DNA from: a virus
DNA length: 47,365 nucleotides
IMG/VR virus record: IMGVR_UViG_3300020578_003511
Location: 1-47,365 of that record
Strand: one strand, 5' to 3'
Positions within the stretch are counted from its first letter, which is position 1. The number at the start of each line of letters is the position of its first letter. The notes under the pieces were generated by a model. It was not told the origin of the DNA, made no database searches, and saw only the letters and a list, made by a program, of their open reading frames with translations. The translations under genes were made by a program, and so were the position numbers. Below, piece after piece: positions 8,001-16,727 of the stretch.

Positions 8001-10878
8001 TCAAACCAATAGAGATAATCCAGCATCTGATCCTCAGGAGTCAGTATCATATGCACTTGCAACTCCTGTTGGACAAGTTATACTTGATGATCCAAAACAT
8101 AGCATTACAAAAGAAACAGTTAATAAGACTTTAGATGATGTTAATGTTGGTTTTGGAATTACTAATATCATTTCAAATCTAACTGGGACTGCACATACGA
8201 TTCATACAACCATCGATCATGGATTGAATCGTATCACTTCAGTTAGTATTGGAAATAGTGGAACTGGATATGGAAGTGGATCAGCAGTTTCACTTTACAA
8301 TGCACGTCTGGTAGGATTTGCTGGATCAACAACAGGTAATTATGCGACTGCAAGAATTATTGTTGATGGTATTGGCGGAATCACCGCTGTTAAGATTATG
8401 GATGGTGGTTCTGCCTATGGAATTGGTAATACTCTTGCTGTCGTAGGTGTTGCAACCACATCTGGATTTGTGCAGGGATACGTCACTGTTACTGATGTCT
8501 ATGACAACACTGGAGACGTAGTTAGAATTACTGGTGTATCTTCTGAATCTCAATCTCACTACAATCAACTCTATAGAATTACTTCTGTTCCTGTTGGATC
8601 AACAAAGATAGTTAATGTTGCATCTGCATCAACAGTTGGAAATGCAAACACAACTGGAGTTGGTGCTGATCTAACAACAGATGCATTTGGATATATCACT
8701 GGTGAGGCTCTGAATGTAACCTCCCTGATCTATGATAACGTCTCAGGATTAGCAACAGTTACTACGGCACAAAGACATGGACTTCGTGTTGATAATAAAA
8801 TTCGTATTTCTGGTGCTGATAATGATTTCTATAATAGAAACTTTATTGTAACTAGAAATACTGATCTGAATAATTTTGTAATGAATATTGGAGTTGGCAC
8901 TGTAGCACCTTCAACATCAGGAACTCTCTATGTTTACAGAAATGGTGTTACTTCTAATGAAGGAAATGTAACGATTGAGAATGAAAACATTGGTGGTCGT
9001 CAAGTTGTAGAGTATGCAGGTATCACAACAACACTATCTGCAGTTATTTCAAGTGCTACTGCAACAAACATCGAACTTCAAAATATCTCAACACTTGATG
9101 TTAATATTGGAGACTATCTGTTAATTGATGACGAACTTGTAAGAGTTAAGACAACTGTAACGACAAATCCAATTTCGGTCTTCAGAGGTGTCCTTGGAAC
9201 AAGAGCAACAACTCACCTTATCAATAGCGTTGTAAGAAGAATTCATGTAAATCCTGTTGAATTCAGGAGAAATTCGATTCTTCGTGCATCAGGTCATACG
9301 TTTGAATATCTTGGTTATGGTCCTGGTAACTACTCAACTGCACTTCCAGAGCGTCAAGATCGTCAACTCTCAATAGCAGAAGAGTTCTTATCACAATCAA
9401 TTAAGTATGATGGTGGTATCGTTGTTTACACTGGTATGAATAGCGATGGTGACTTCTATATTGGTAATAAAAAAGTCAGCTCTGCAACTGGTCAGGAAGA
9501 AGTCTTTGATGCACCAATTCCTACAATCACTGGTGAAGACCTTGCTCCTACTGGCGTCAGTATTGGATTTGATGTCCTCTCACCACTTGAAGTTTCGATC
9601 AGTCGTTCACTAAGAGTTGAAGGTGGTCCAGACAACAATATCATCTCTGAGTTTGATGGTCCTGTTATTCTGAACAACAAACTGACTTCCACATCTGATA
9701 AAGGTATGGAAGCAGCATCGATCTTCCTACAAGGCGATGCAACAGTTTCTAGAAAGTATACTGTTGGTATTTCAACTCCATCACTTGCAGGAAACCCAGG
9801 AGATATTGTTTATAATGCAAATCCATCCAAAGGTGAATATCTTGGTTGGGTATACACCAATGAAAACGATTGGTATCGTTTTGGTAATGTAAGTCTATCA
9901 CAGAGTAGCAATATTGTACTCTTTGATCAGGTTGGTATTGGAACAACATCTGTTGGAAACCTAACACTCAAAGTTGGATCTGGTTCTTCTGAATTTTCCG
10001 TGAATGGGTCTGGTGAAGTTGGTGTTGGAACAACATCAACACAAGGATATAAGATGTATGTGAATGGTTTAGTTTATGGACAATTTGTTGGTGATGGCGC
10101 TGGACTTACAAACCTTGATAGTATTTGGGTTGCGGACTATACAAACACTTGGATTTACACCAGAGACAATACAGATCACAAGGTTGGCATTGGTACTACA
10201 ATTGGAGTCACTGCACAACTACAAATTGCTGGAACTGCTGCAACATCTCTGTATGTTACAAATGGATCACGTTTTATTTCAACTGCAACATTTGAAACAG
10301 AGGTATCAGTTGGTGGAACACTTACATCAACTAAGTTTAGGTTAGATGGTCCAACAAATGGATACATTCGCTCTGGAGTTACAACGTCTAACATCATTAA
10401 CGTTGGAACTGGTGGGACTGTATTTAATGCTGTAGCTTCAACTGGAAATGTTGGTATTGGAACCTCAGTTTCAAGATCTAATCTTGATGTTGAAGGTAGA
10501 GTCAGACTCAAGACATACCATGAGCATGTACATGCGGTTACAAGCTCTTCAAATGTTGTAACGATTGACCTTTCTGAAGCACAGAACTTTACTCTCACAG
10601 TCACACAAAATGTAAATCAGTTTACGATTATAAATGTTCCCTCCGAATCAAGTTCTTTCACCATCAAGATTACTCAAGATTCTACTGGTAATCGCGCAGT
10701 TGGAATTGATACTTTCAAAACTTCTGGTGGTGTAGATATTCCTGTTTATTGGCCAGGTGGTGGAGTTCTCCCAATTGTCACACCTACTGCAAACAGATCT
10801 GATATCTATTCTTATAAAACATTTGATGGTGGCGGCACTTTCTATGGTGTTGTTGGCGGTCAAAATTTCCTTAACTGA
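5044..10878 (+). CDS. Very large tail-fibre-like structural protein (1944 aa)
   Basis: 1944 aa, with few Cys. The N-terminus (about 10-70: NILYVNPNDLDATDSIENQG, LTRPFKTIQRALIEAS) resembles the entry of parallel beta-helix proteins such as pectate-lyase-like spikes, and the next 400 residues contain strand-turn runs and long-insert loops. The middle (about 500-1450) is an array of beta-rich modules with IGTT/GVGTT turns. The C-terminal 350 residues carry fibre shaft repeats (VGIGTT, YVNGLVYGQFVGDGAGLTNLD) and a compact beta cap. Proteins with this N-terminus are, from memory, typical of T4-like cyanophages. No enzymatic residues are evident. It has its own late promoter and is followed 11 nt later by the next structural gene, which has a GAGG ribosome binding site. 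Confidence 0.8.
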   Translation: MPLSRLDNFLKNARGNILYVNPNDLDATDSIENQGNSLTRPFKTIQRALIEASRFSYQRGLDNDRFGQTTILVYPGDHLIDNRPGWIPDGTNSFKLRNGTTSSDFSQFDLSTNFDLTTDGNALYKLNSIYGGVIIPRGTSLVGLDLRKTKIRPKYIPNPTNDNIERSAIFRVTGACYFWQFSILDGNPSGIVYKDYTTNTFVPNFSHHKLTCFEYADGKNPVDIDDAFLTYSTTRTDLDMYYEKVGLVYGPSSGREIEPDYPSSSLDIQPKIDEYRIVGPTGGEVGISSIRAGDGTTSSTIITVTTNEAFEEVAVDTAIQINGVTATGYNGQYVVSDVVSSTEFKYNVSFAPANPLPTPTGSTVNLSVDTISSASPYIFNISLRSVFGMCGLHADGDKVDGFKSMVVAQFTGIGLQKDDNAYVKYDPNSGTYKDSTYAGNENLHSDSLAVYKPTYENYHIKCSNNSLLQIVSVFAIGFAQHFVGDTGGDQSITNSNSNFGSKSLIASGFRKEAFQRDDVGYITHIIPPKELTTSNINIEFDAIDVATTVGVASTNRLYLYNRTNQDVIPDNVIEGYRIGAKENDLLKCLISQGGSATEYSARIVIPNTQFTSEEVTSEKKFIIGRSAGINSISSNVITLTRPHSFIQGESVRFLSDSGQLPDGLESNRIYYTITSGISSNQIKVAKTLNDALNGQQLTINDKGGRISVVSRVSDKNSGDTGHPIQYDYSQGQWYINVATAATDNNLYSTIVSLGTTTLGAATPRTYITRQPDTRNLGDTIYKLRYVIPAGSGITSARPPIDGFVIQESNDTTGATNTEVQTYFSSTTVSLTNISEQRNFKFIANATWDGTHAYYQTELPHNLSVGSVVEVLNVTSTNNTTGIASVGFNNTFSVIGISSTKSFHVALGDNPGTFTNDTTNRTTALPKFSRKRFNDTYYIYRSQEIQKYVPGEQDGVYHLVVLNASNKPTVTPFSGQNFSQPVQNLYPQTNRDNPASDPQESVSYALATPVGQVILDDPKHSITKETVNKTLDDVNVGFGITNIISNLTGTAHTIHTTIDHGLNRITSVSIGNSGTGYGSGSAVSLYNARLVGFAGSTTGNYATARIIVDGIGGITAVKIMDGGSAYGIGNTLAVVGVATTSGFVQGYVTVTDVYDNTGDVVRITGVSSESQSHYNQLYRITSVPVGSTKIVNVASASTVGNANTTGVGADLTTDAFGYITGEALNVTSLIYDNVSGLATVTTAQRHGLRVDNKIRISGADNDFYNRNFIVTRNTDLNNFVMNIGVGTVAPSTSGTLYVYRNGVTSNEGNVTIENENIGGRQVVEYAGITTTLSAVISSATATNIELQNISTLDVNIGDYLLIDDELVRVKTTVTTNPISVFRGVLGTRATTHLINSVVRRIHVNPVEFRRNSILRASGHTFEYLGYGPGNYSTALPERQDRQLSIAEEFLSQSIKYDGGIVVYTGMNSDGDFYIGNKKVSSATGQEEVFDAPIPTITGEDLAPTGVSIGFDVLSPLEVSISRSLRVEGGPDNNIISEFDGPVILNNKLTSTSDKGMEAASIFLQGDATVSRKYTVGISTPSLAGNPGDIVYNANPSKGEYLGWVYTNENDWYRFGNVSLSQSSNIVLFDQVGIGTTSVGNLTLKVGSGSSEFSVNGSGEVGVGTTSTQGYKMYVNGLVYGQFVGDGAGLTNLDSIWVADYTNTWIYTRDNTDHKVGIGTTIGVTAQLQIAGTAATSLYVTNGSRFISTATFETEVSVGGTLTSTKFRLDGPTNGYIRSGVTTSNIINVGTGGTVFNAVASTGNVGIGTSVSRSNLDVEGRVRLKTYHEHVHAVTSSSNVVTIDLSEAQNFTLTVTQNVNQFTIINVPSESSSFTIKITQDSTGNRAVGIDTFKTSGGVDIPVYWPGGGVLPIVTPTANRSDIYSYKTFDGGGTFYGVVGGQNFLN

Positions 10879-10889
10879 GGCGATAGTAA

Positions 10890-13800
10890 ATGATTAATTT
10901 TAATAATCAGCAAACAAGTTTAGATCTTAACGGTCCAATTCTCTCTTTTACTTTACAACCTTCTAGTGTAACAGTTTGTGCAGGATTAGCAGCAACTTTT
11001 ACTGGAGTTGCAACAGCTATCTTCCCAACTCAAACACCTAATAATCCAGCAACAAACACAGGATTTGTAACCTATCGTTGGTATGATCAAAATGGACCAT
11101 TGTTTGATGATCCCCCTGGTGCTGGGCAAGGTGGTTTAACAATTAGTGGAGCTGGAACCACAGTTTTAACTCTATATGGTAACACACGTTCTCGCAACAT
11201 ATACTTATCAGCTGATTATGTTCCTTCTGCATATGGTGTTATTGGTGTCGCAGTAACTGTTGGAAGTGCTCGCTCAACTGGTAATGCTGTTAATGAATTC
11301 TTCGCTAGCAACACAGTTTCATTAAATGTAAATCCAAATATTTCTATCACAACACAGCCATCTGATGTTTCAGTTGCTCCAAGTCAGAATGCACAATTTT
11401 CTACTCTTGCAACTGCGACAGATGGAACTCCTGTATCATATCAATGGTTTTTAAATGGAGTTAGTCTTTCAGATACAACATCAGGTACAACACAACAAAC
11501 AGTACCAGTTTCTGCTAAAATTAATGTTACTCCTCTTCGAACAACTGCTTTTTTAGATAATACGAAAGTAATAGATTTTAGTCAGACATTAGTTTACAAT
11601 CAATTTGTACCACGAGGAGAGTATACTCTTACTTCAGACTCGAATGTACTTGTAAGAGTGATTGCCGTTGGTGGAAGTGGTGGTAGAAGTGGAGAAAGAG
11701 ACTTTGCTGGAGGATCGGGAGGCATATCTATTGGTTATCTTACAATGTATGCTGGCACAGTATACAGACTTTTAGTTGGAGGTCCGGGAGATCATGGTAG
11801 TAGAGGTTCTTATGGTGGAGGAACTTTTTTAAGACAAACAGGTGGTAATGCAAAATCACGCGATGGTGCTTATCCTGGCGGAGGAGGAGGTGGAGGTCTT
11901 ACAGGACTTTATTTTAATCATCAATATGAAAATCTTTTTCTTACTAGTAGGATCTCATCGAACGCCAATTCTGCTACAATCATAATTGCTGGTGGTGGTG
12001 GTGGTGCATCTAACTCTGCTGAAGGTGGTGCTGGTGGTGGATTGACTGGAGGAGATCCCAGTGGAACAAATGGAGGAACTGGAGGAACTCAAAGTGCAGG
12101 GGGAACGGGAGGAACTGGTATCGCATTTAATGGATCTGCTGGATCTGATGGATTTATTCTAGCTGTAGGTGGTGGAGTAAAACCAAGTGGTGGTGATGGG
12201 GTAGCTGGTGGAGGTGGAGGATATTATGGAGGTGGTGGAGGAGGAGCGCACGATGTATGTTGTGCTGATGGAGCTGGCGGTGGAGGGTCTGGTTATCTTA
12301 ACCTAAGCTATCTTGACAGCTCATATGCAAACACAATTACAAATGGAGTTCGTGGCGGAGGAGGTGGAAGTCAAATTCCAGGACAACTCTCAGTTCCTGC
12401 TACTGGAGGATCTTTTCAAATTGAACTTGTATCAACAACATCATCTGCAAATATCGCAGTTAATGGATCAACCTCTCCAAATCTAACATTATCATCTAAC
12501 TCTGAGGGATTAAATCAAGTTCAATGCGTGGTGAGTCATCCAACAGCATGTAACTCACCCATCCTGTCTCGTACAGCGAACTTCCAAGTTCGCTCACCAA
12601 GACAATTCATGAACTTTGAGTCTATTGTTTCATCTAGTTCTGCTATTTTAAATTCTATTAATCTTTTTGGTAATACAATTGTAATTGGTGGAGAAGGTGG
12701 AAGGTGGTCAGGTGCAGAAATATTTTTACCGCGCAATTTAATTTCTTTTTATGCACCAGAACGTGAAGTTAGAGTTCGGATGGAATTGCATGGTGGTTCT
12801 GGATCTGATTCTGGATCCTATTTGGGTGGACGTGGTGGTTTTTCCGTAATTCAATTTACCATGAAGAAAAATGAAGAATATGTATTTGCAGGTTTGAATG
12901 CAACTTCTCCTGGAATTTTCTTATATAGAAAGTCAAGTTTAATTGCAAGTATTGGTAATGGTGGTGATGCCTCATCTTCTGGAAATGGTGGAAACGGTGG
13001 AGGTATAGGTATTGCTGGGGAAACAGGAGGCGGCAAAGGAGGTGGAACTGGTGGAATATCTTATGCACCAGGCACACTTCCTTCAAGTGGAGGTATTTTT
13101 GGATCTCTAAGTAGTTTTAAATCAACGAATGGAGCTGACTCAATAGCTGAAGCGCCTTTGGGTGGTAGAGCACTTCCATGTCCAAGAGGAAATCAAACAG
13201 TCTCTCCATGCACAGATCTTGGAATTTCTAAATTTTTATGGGGTCAATCATCTCCAATTTTAAACACCGCTGAAATTGATCGCGGATTTAAACAAGGTTA
13301 TGGTATTCGTGATACCCCTGGACGCGGTATTTCTGGTGGTGGAAATGGTGGTGGAGGAACAACTGGTGGCGCAGGTGGAAGTGCAGGAGGAGGTGGAGGG
13401 GGTAGTGGATACACTGATGGATCAGTAACTGTTGGACCATCTTACTTGGGAAGAAGTGCTTTTCGCGCCGCTACAGTTATTATCTTCTTAGCACCAGTTA
13501 CCCCAGTTACCCCAGTTACCCCTCCTATATGTATTCCTATTTCAATATCCTCAGTATATGGAACTGGTTTCCAAGGAATTATTCTTTATGCAGATGGTAC
13601 ACGACAAACCGCTCCTAATCAATCCACTTCATTCATCACAGCAGGAAAAACATCGCTATCTAGCGTTTCATTCACTAACCCTAATGATGTAACAAGCACT
13701 TATGGAGTGCTGTTTGATAATATTATTGGTTATTATAGAGATATTCTTCAAAGATATCCAGATGCGCCTGGATTTGATTTTTGGGTTCAAGAGTTTGTAT

Positions 13801-13940
13801 CAAGTTTAGGTGGTTATACAAGTTTTGACGTTTTACGATCTGCAATTGTTTCAGCCGCTACCACAAATGGTGAATTAACAACTCTAGCACTTAAAGGAGG
13901 AATAGTTGGAGTTTACGATAGTTGCAATAAACTTATATAA
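10890..13940 (+). CDS. Ig-like, glycine-rich, DUF4214-containing adhesin/fibre protein
   Basis: 1016 aa. Two Ig-like modules occupy about 15-205 (PSSVTVCAGLAATF ... YRWYDQNG and PSDVSVAPSQNAQF ... YQWFLNG). Two glycine-rich domains follow (about 240-520 and 590-870), each starting with a beta segment and containing poly-Gly runs such as GGGGGGG and GGGGSGY; these recall glycine-rich receptor-binding adhesins such as T2-type gp38 and the Gly-rich domain of ALK-like receptors. A PVT repeat linker (about residue 843-851) leads to a C-terminal segment with the DUF4214 pattern (YYRDILQRYPDAPGFDFWVQ, about 945-965), a domain known from S-layer and secreted proteins. Likely a surface-exposed adhesin at a fibre tip. 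Confidence 0.75.
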   Translation: MINFNNQQTSLDLNGPILSFTLQPSSVTVCAGLAATFTGVATAIFPTQTPNNPATNTGFVTYRWYDQNGPLFDDPPGAGQGGLTISGAGTTVLTLYGNTRSRNIYLSADYVPSAYGVIGVAVTVGSARSTGNAVNEFFASNTVSLNVNPNISITTQPSDVSVAPSQNAQFSTLATATDGTPVSYQWFLNGVSLSDTTSGTTQQTVPVSAKINVTPLRTTAFLDNTKVIDFSQTLVYNQFVPRGEYTLTSDSNVLVRVIAVGGSGGRSGERDFAGGSGGISIGYLTMYAGTVYRLLVGGPGDHGSRGSYGGGTFLRQTGGNAKSRDGAYPGGGGGGGLTGLYFNHQYENLFLTSRISSNANSATIIIAGGGGGASNSAEGGAGGGLTGGDPSGTNGGTGGTQSAGGTGGTGIAFNGSAGSDGFILAVGGGVKPSGGDGVAGGGGGYYGGGGGGAHDVCCADGAGGGGSGYLNLSYLDSSYANTITNGVRGGGGGSQIPGQLSVPATGGSFQIELVSTTSSANIAVNGSTSPNLTLSSNSEGLNQVQCVVSHPTACNSPILSRTANFQVRSPRQFMNFESIVSSSSAILNSINLFGNTIVIGGEGGRWSGAEIFLPRNLISFYAPEREVRVRMELHGGSGSDSGSYLGGRGGFSVIQFTMKKNEEYVFAGLNATSPGIFLYRKSSLIASIGNGGDASSSGNGGNGGGIGIAGETGGGKGGGTGGISYAPGTLPSSGGIFGSLSSFKSTNGADSIAEAPLGGRALPCPRGNQTVSPCTDLGISKFLWGQSSPILNTAEIDRGFKQGYGIRDTPGRGISGGGNGGGGTTGGAGGSAGGGGGGSGYTDGSVTVGPSYLGRSAFRAATVIIFLAPVTPVTPVTPPICIPISISSVYGTGFQGIILYADGTRQTAPNQSTSFITAGKTSLSSVSFTNPNDVTSTYGVLFDNIIGYYRDILQRYPDAPGFDFWVQEFVSSLGGYTSFDVLRSAIVSAATTNGELTTLALKGGIVGVYDSCNKLI

Positions 13941-13946
13941 TAAATA
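13939..13946 (+). promoter_or_regulatory. Late promoter octamer before the S74 fibre gene
   Basis: AATAAATA (7 of 8 to TATAAATA) begins within the stop codon region of the preceding gene and lies 36 bases upstream of the ATG at 13975, which is preceded by a GGTGGAGA ribosome binding region. Confidence 0.5.
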
Positions 13947-13974
13947 ATAAAAAAAGGGTGGAGAGTGAAACCCA

Positions 13975-15717
13975 ATGGCTGTTAATAAGAATTTCGTTGT
14001 TAAGAATGGTCTTGAGGTAAACACTAGGCTCATTCTTGCAAACGCAAATACCAACAAAGTTGGTATCGGATCTACAGGACCAAGATTTGAATTAGATGTT
14101 GCAGGAGGAATCGGTGCTACTGATGTTTATGTCAGTGGTATTGCAACAGTCATTGGTGAATTTAACATAGGTTTGAATGGAACAACTTTAACAGGTGTTG
14201 GAGGTTCTGTTGGTATTGGAACTGCAACACCTGGTTTCTTATTAGATGTTCGCTCTCCAGTATCAACAGGGCAAACAGCACTTTATGTTCAAGGCGATGT
14301 AAGAATCACAGGTGATTTATCTGTTGATGATATTGTTTTTGATCAAGCAACAATCAACAATCTTACAGTTTCTCAAGGAACTCAGACTCAGTTTTTAACA
14401 GTAACTGGAGTTTCAACTTATAATGGAAACTTAGATATCAATGCTGCTGTAGATGTTTCAGGAACATTAAATGTTGGCGGCGCAACAACTATTGGTGGAT
14501 ATTTTGATGTAAATGCAGCATCAGATCTGTCTGGAACTTTAAATGTTGGCGGCGCAACAACCATCGGTGGTTACGTTGATATCAATAATAGTATTGACGC
14601 AAGTGGAACACTTAATGTAGGAGGAGCAACAACTATTGGTGGATATTTTGATGTAAATGCAGCATCAGATCTGTCTGGAACTTTAAATGTTGGCGGCGCA
14701 ACAACTATTGGTGGATATTTAGATGTTAATTCAGATACTGATATTAATGGTACTCTTAAAGTCAGTGGAATCACAACTCTAGGAACAGTTAAAATTGCTT
14801 CTGGTATCGTTACTGCTGCCTCTGGTATTGTTACATATTATGGTGATGGTTCCAAATTAAATGGTGTTATTGGTGGTATTGGAATTAATACTACTGGAGG
14901 ACTTGTTGGTTTTGGTGTTACTTATCTTCACTTAAAAGGTAGTGGAGTTTCCACTGCTTTCTATGATTCAAATGCAGGTATTGCTACAATCTTCTTCCAA
15001 GGAGGTGGTGGAGGTGCAACAGTCAGTATTGGAACTCAAGCACCCGTATCTCCAACATCGGGAGATCTTTGGTTTAATAATGATCTTGCAAGAACCTTCA
15101 TTTACTATGATGAAGTTATACTTGGAGTTGGATTAACTGCATTTTGGGTTGATGCTGCACCATTTAACGTTGCAGGAACATATGTAAGTAAGTTTGGTGA
15201 TAGTATTCTTGCTGGTCTTGGTGTGACTGTGGGTGCAGCAAGCACTCCAAGCATTTATTTTACTGGTGATGCAACAACTGGGTTCTTCTCACCAGCAGCA
15301 GGTCAATTCACAGTTGTATCTGCTGGTGCATCAGTTCTGAATATCAACCCAAATGGAATTAGTGTCACTGGTATTGTTACTTCCACATCTGTATCTACTG
15401 GTAATGTTGTTTCATCAGGTATTATTACAGCAACTGATTTTGATTCCTTATCTGATATCAACTATAAGGAAAATATCGCAACAGTTGATAGTGCATTAAG
15501 TAAAGTAGATCAACTTCGCGGTGTGAAGTTTGATTGGAAAGAAAGTGGTCTTCCTTCTTATGGTGTTATCGCACAAGAACTGGAAGAAGTTCTACCAGAA
15601 CTTGTACATGGTAGTGATCCTAAGACCGTGAACTATAATGGTATTATTGGTGTTCTGATTGAAGCAATCAAAGAACTCAAAGCAGAGGTTGAAGAATTGA
15701 AGTCAAATCAAAATTGA
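13975..15717 (+). CDS. Tail fibre with C-terminal Peptidase_S74 intramolecular chaperone
   Basis: 580 aa. Shaft repeats at the N-terminus (KVGIGSTGPRFELDVAGG) lead into five tandem units of about 24 aa with the core SGTLNVGGATTIGGY (about 155-270). The C-terminal 88 residues are an S74 domain: SDINYKENI starts at Ser493 with Lys498 five residues on, the spacing of the catalytic Ser-Lys dyad, followed by GVIAQELEEVLPELV and a final helical coil (IKELKAEVEELKSNQ). S74 domains promote trimer folding and then cleave themselves off, so the mature fibre should end just before Ser493. A hairpin and T-run follow the gene. Confidence 0.9.
   Translation: MAVNKNFVVKNGLEVNTRLILANANTNKVGIGSTGPRFELDVAGGIGATDVYVSGIATVIGEFNIGLNGTTLTGVGGSVGIGTATPGFLLDVRSPVSTGQTALYVQGDVRITGDLSVDDIVFDQATINNLTVSQGTQTQFLTVTGVSTYNGNLDINAAVDVSGTLNVGGATTIGGYFDVNAASDLSGTLNVGGATTIGGYVDINNSIDASGTLNVGGATTIGGYFDVNAASDLSGTLNVGGATTIGGYLDVNSDTDINGTLKVSGITTLGTVKIASGIVTAASGIVTYYGDGSKLNGVIGGIGINTTGGLVGFGVTYLHLKGSGVSTAFYDSNAGIATIFFQGGGGGATVSIGTQAPVSPTSGDLWFNNDLARTFIYYDEVILGVGLTAFWVDAAPFNVAGTYVSKFGDSILAGLGVTVGAASTPSIYFTGDATTGFFSPAAGQFTVVSAGASVLNINPNGISVTGIVTSTSVSTGNVVSSGIITATDFDSLSDINYKENIATVDSALSKVDQLRGVKFDWKESGLPSYGVIAQELEEVLPELVHGSDPKTVNYNGIIGVLIEAIKELKAEVEELKSNQN
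14425..14760 (+). repeat. Tandem 72-bp (24-aa) fibre shaft repeats
   Basis: Five in-frame units of about 72 bp encode the SGTLNVGGATTIGGY core, the last one degenerate. Units 2 and 4 are identical over at least 65 bases at 144-bp spacing (starting 14497 and 14641), which points to recent duplication or conversion. The array sets fibre length. Confidence 0.8.
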
Positions 15718-15750
15718 CTTTTAATTTCATTTTAGACCCCAAAAAATCCC

Positions 15751-15780
15751 GGCAAATTTTTGCCTCTATTACTTTTTTCT
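15751..15780 (+). terminator. Probable terminator after the S74 fibre gene
   Basis: A 5-bp stem (GGCAA/TTGCC, 15751-15764) is followed by TCTATTACTTTTTTCT. The stem is short but GC-topped and the T-run ends at the next late promoter. Confidence 0.5.
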
Positions 15781-15785
15781 AAATA
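15778..15785 (+). promoter_or_regulatory. Late promoter-like octamer before the 301-aa gene
   Basis: TCTAAATA (7 of 8 to TATAAATA) lies directly after the terminator-like hairpin and 32 bases upstream of ATG 15810. Confidence 0.5.
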
Positions 15786-15809
15786 ACTAAAAGCCGAGTG
15801 TAAACGAAG

Positions 15810-16715
15810 ATGGCGATTAAGATTTCAGGAACTACTGTAATTGACGACAGTAGGAATATACAAAATATTGGTATAGCAACTGCAACGTCCTTCAAAGGTA
15901 GTTCTCAAGTCGGTGTCGCCACCGGTGGAACATACATTGGATTAGCGACACAATTCAACTTTGTTGGTTCTGGAATTGCGATCACTCATGCGTACAGTAG
16001 TACATCAGGAATCACAACGGTTACATTCACTTCTTCTTCCACTGGAGGTAGTGGTGGTTCGGGATTATTCAACACAGGCATCACAACATCTGTTGCATAT
16101 GCAGTTACCAATTCAATGGCTACTGCATATACTGCACCAGCAACCGCAGGAAACGAACATATCGTCCATTCAATTCATATTACAAACATTGATGGTGTAA
16201 ATAGCGCAGACATCAGTGGACAGATGTATGCAGGTCAATATTCCATTGCAAATACAGTTCCAGTTCCTGCTGGTTCATCAGTAGAACTTTTAAAGCAACC
16301 AAAAATTCTTGCAGCTAGCGAAATAATAGAACTTCAAGCAAGTGCAAATAGTGCATTACACGCAACCATCACCATTGAGACAAAAGCAGGTGATGTAACA
16401 TTTATAGGTGTAGGTACTGATATAACTGCTGCAACAACTTATACTGATCTTTTGACTGCAACAGCAAACTCAATGCTTCAAGGTATTCTACTTGCAAATG
16501 ATGACGGTACAAATGATGTAAAAGCAAGAGTTGTATGGACTGATGGAAGTAATAATATTCAAGGATACTATGCTTATGATATGGTTATTCCTGCTGATGC
16601 AACAGTAGAAGTTCTTGAACAACCAAAGTTCTTACCAAGTGGATTTAAAGTTCGTGTTTATGCAAACCAAGCAAACAGACTAGAAGCGATTTTGTCTGGT
16701 AGAACCATTACCTGA
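15810..16715 (+). CDS. Virion structural protein with two related C-terminal modules
   Basis: 301 aa. The N-terminus (MAIKISGTTVIDDSRNIQN) is a common opening in cyanophage fibre-type proteins. A short Gly/Ser linker lies near residues 75-87. Two beta modules of about 95 aa follow: one (about 95-195) ends PVPAGSSVELLKQPKILAAS and the other (about 205-300) ends VIPADATVEVLEQPKFLPSG, so they are internal duplicates. No catalytic motif is seen. It is followed after 12 nt by the first RCC1 gene, suggesting joint expression; it might be an adaptor for the bare RCC1 propellers, but that is only inferred from proximity. Confidence 0.65.
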   Translation: MAIKISGTTVIDDSRNIQNIGIATATSFKGSSQVGVATGGTYIGLATQFNFVGSGIAITHAYSSTSGITTVTFTSSSTGGSGGSGLFNTGITTSVAYAVTNSMATAYTAPATAGNEHIVHSIHITNIDGVNSADISGQMYAGQYSIANTVPVPAGSSVELLKQPKILAASEIIELQASANSALHATITIETKAGDVTFIGVGTDITAATTYTDLLTATANSMLQGILLANDDGTNDVKARVVWTDGSNNIQGYYAYDMVIPADATVEVLEQPKFLPSGFKVRVYANQANRLEAILSGRTIT

Positions 16716-16727
16716 TAGGAGAATATC

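Noticed and set aside
10176-10604. 142-codon minus-strand open frame opposite the large fibre gene
   Set aside because: It lies within a 1944-codon plus-strand gene with clear fibre repeats, has low-complexity composition expected from the complement of that repeat DNA, and no promoter or family motif.
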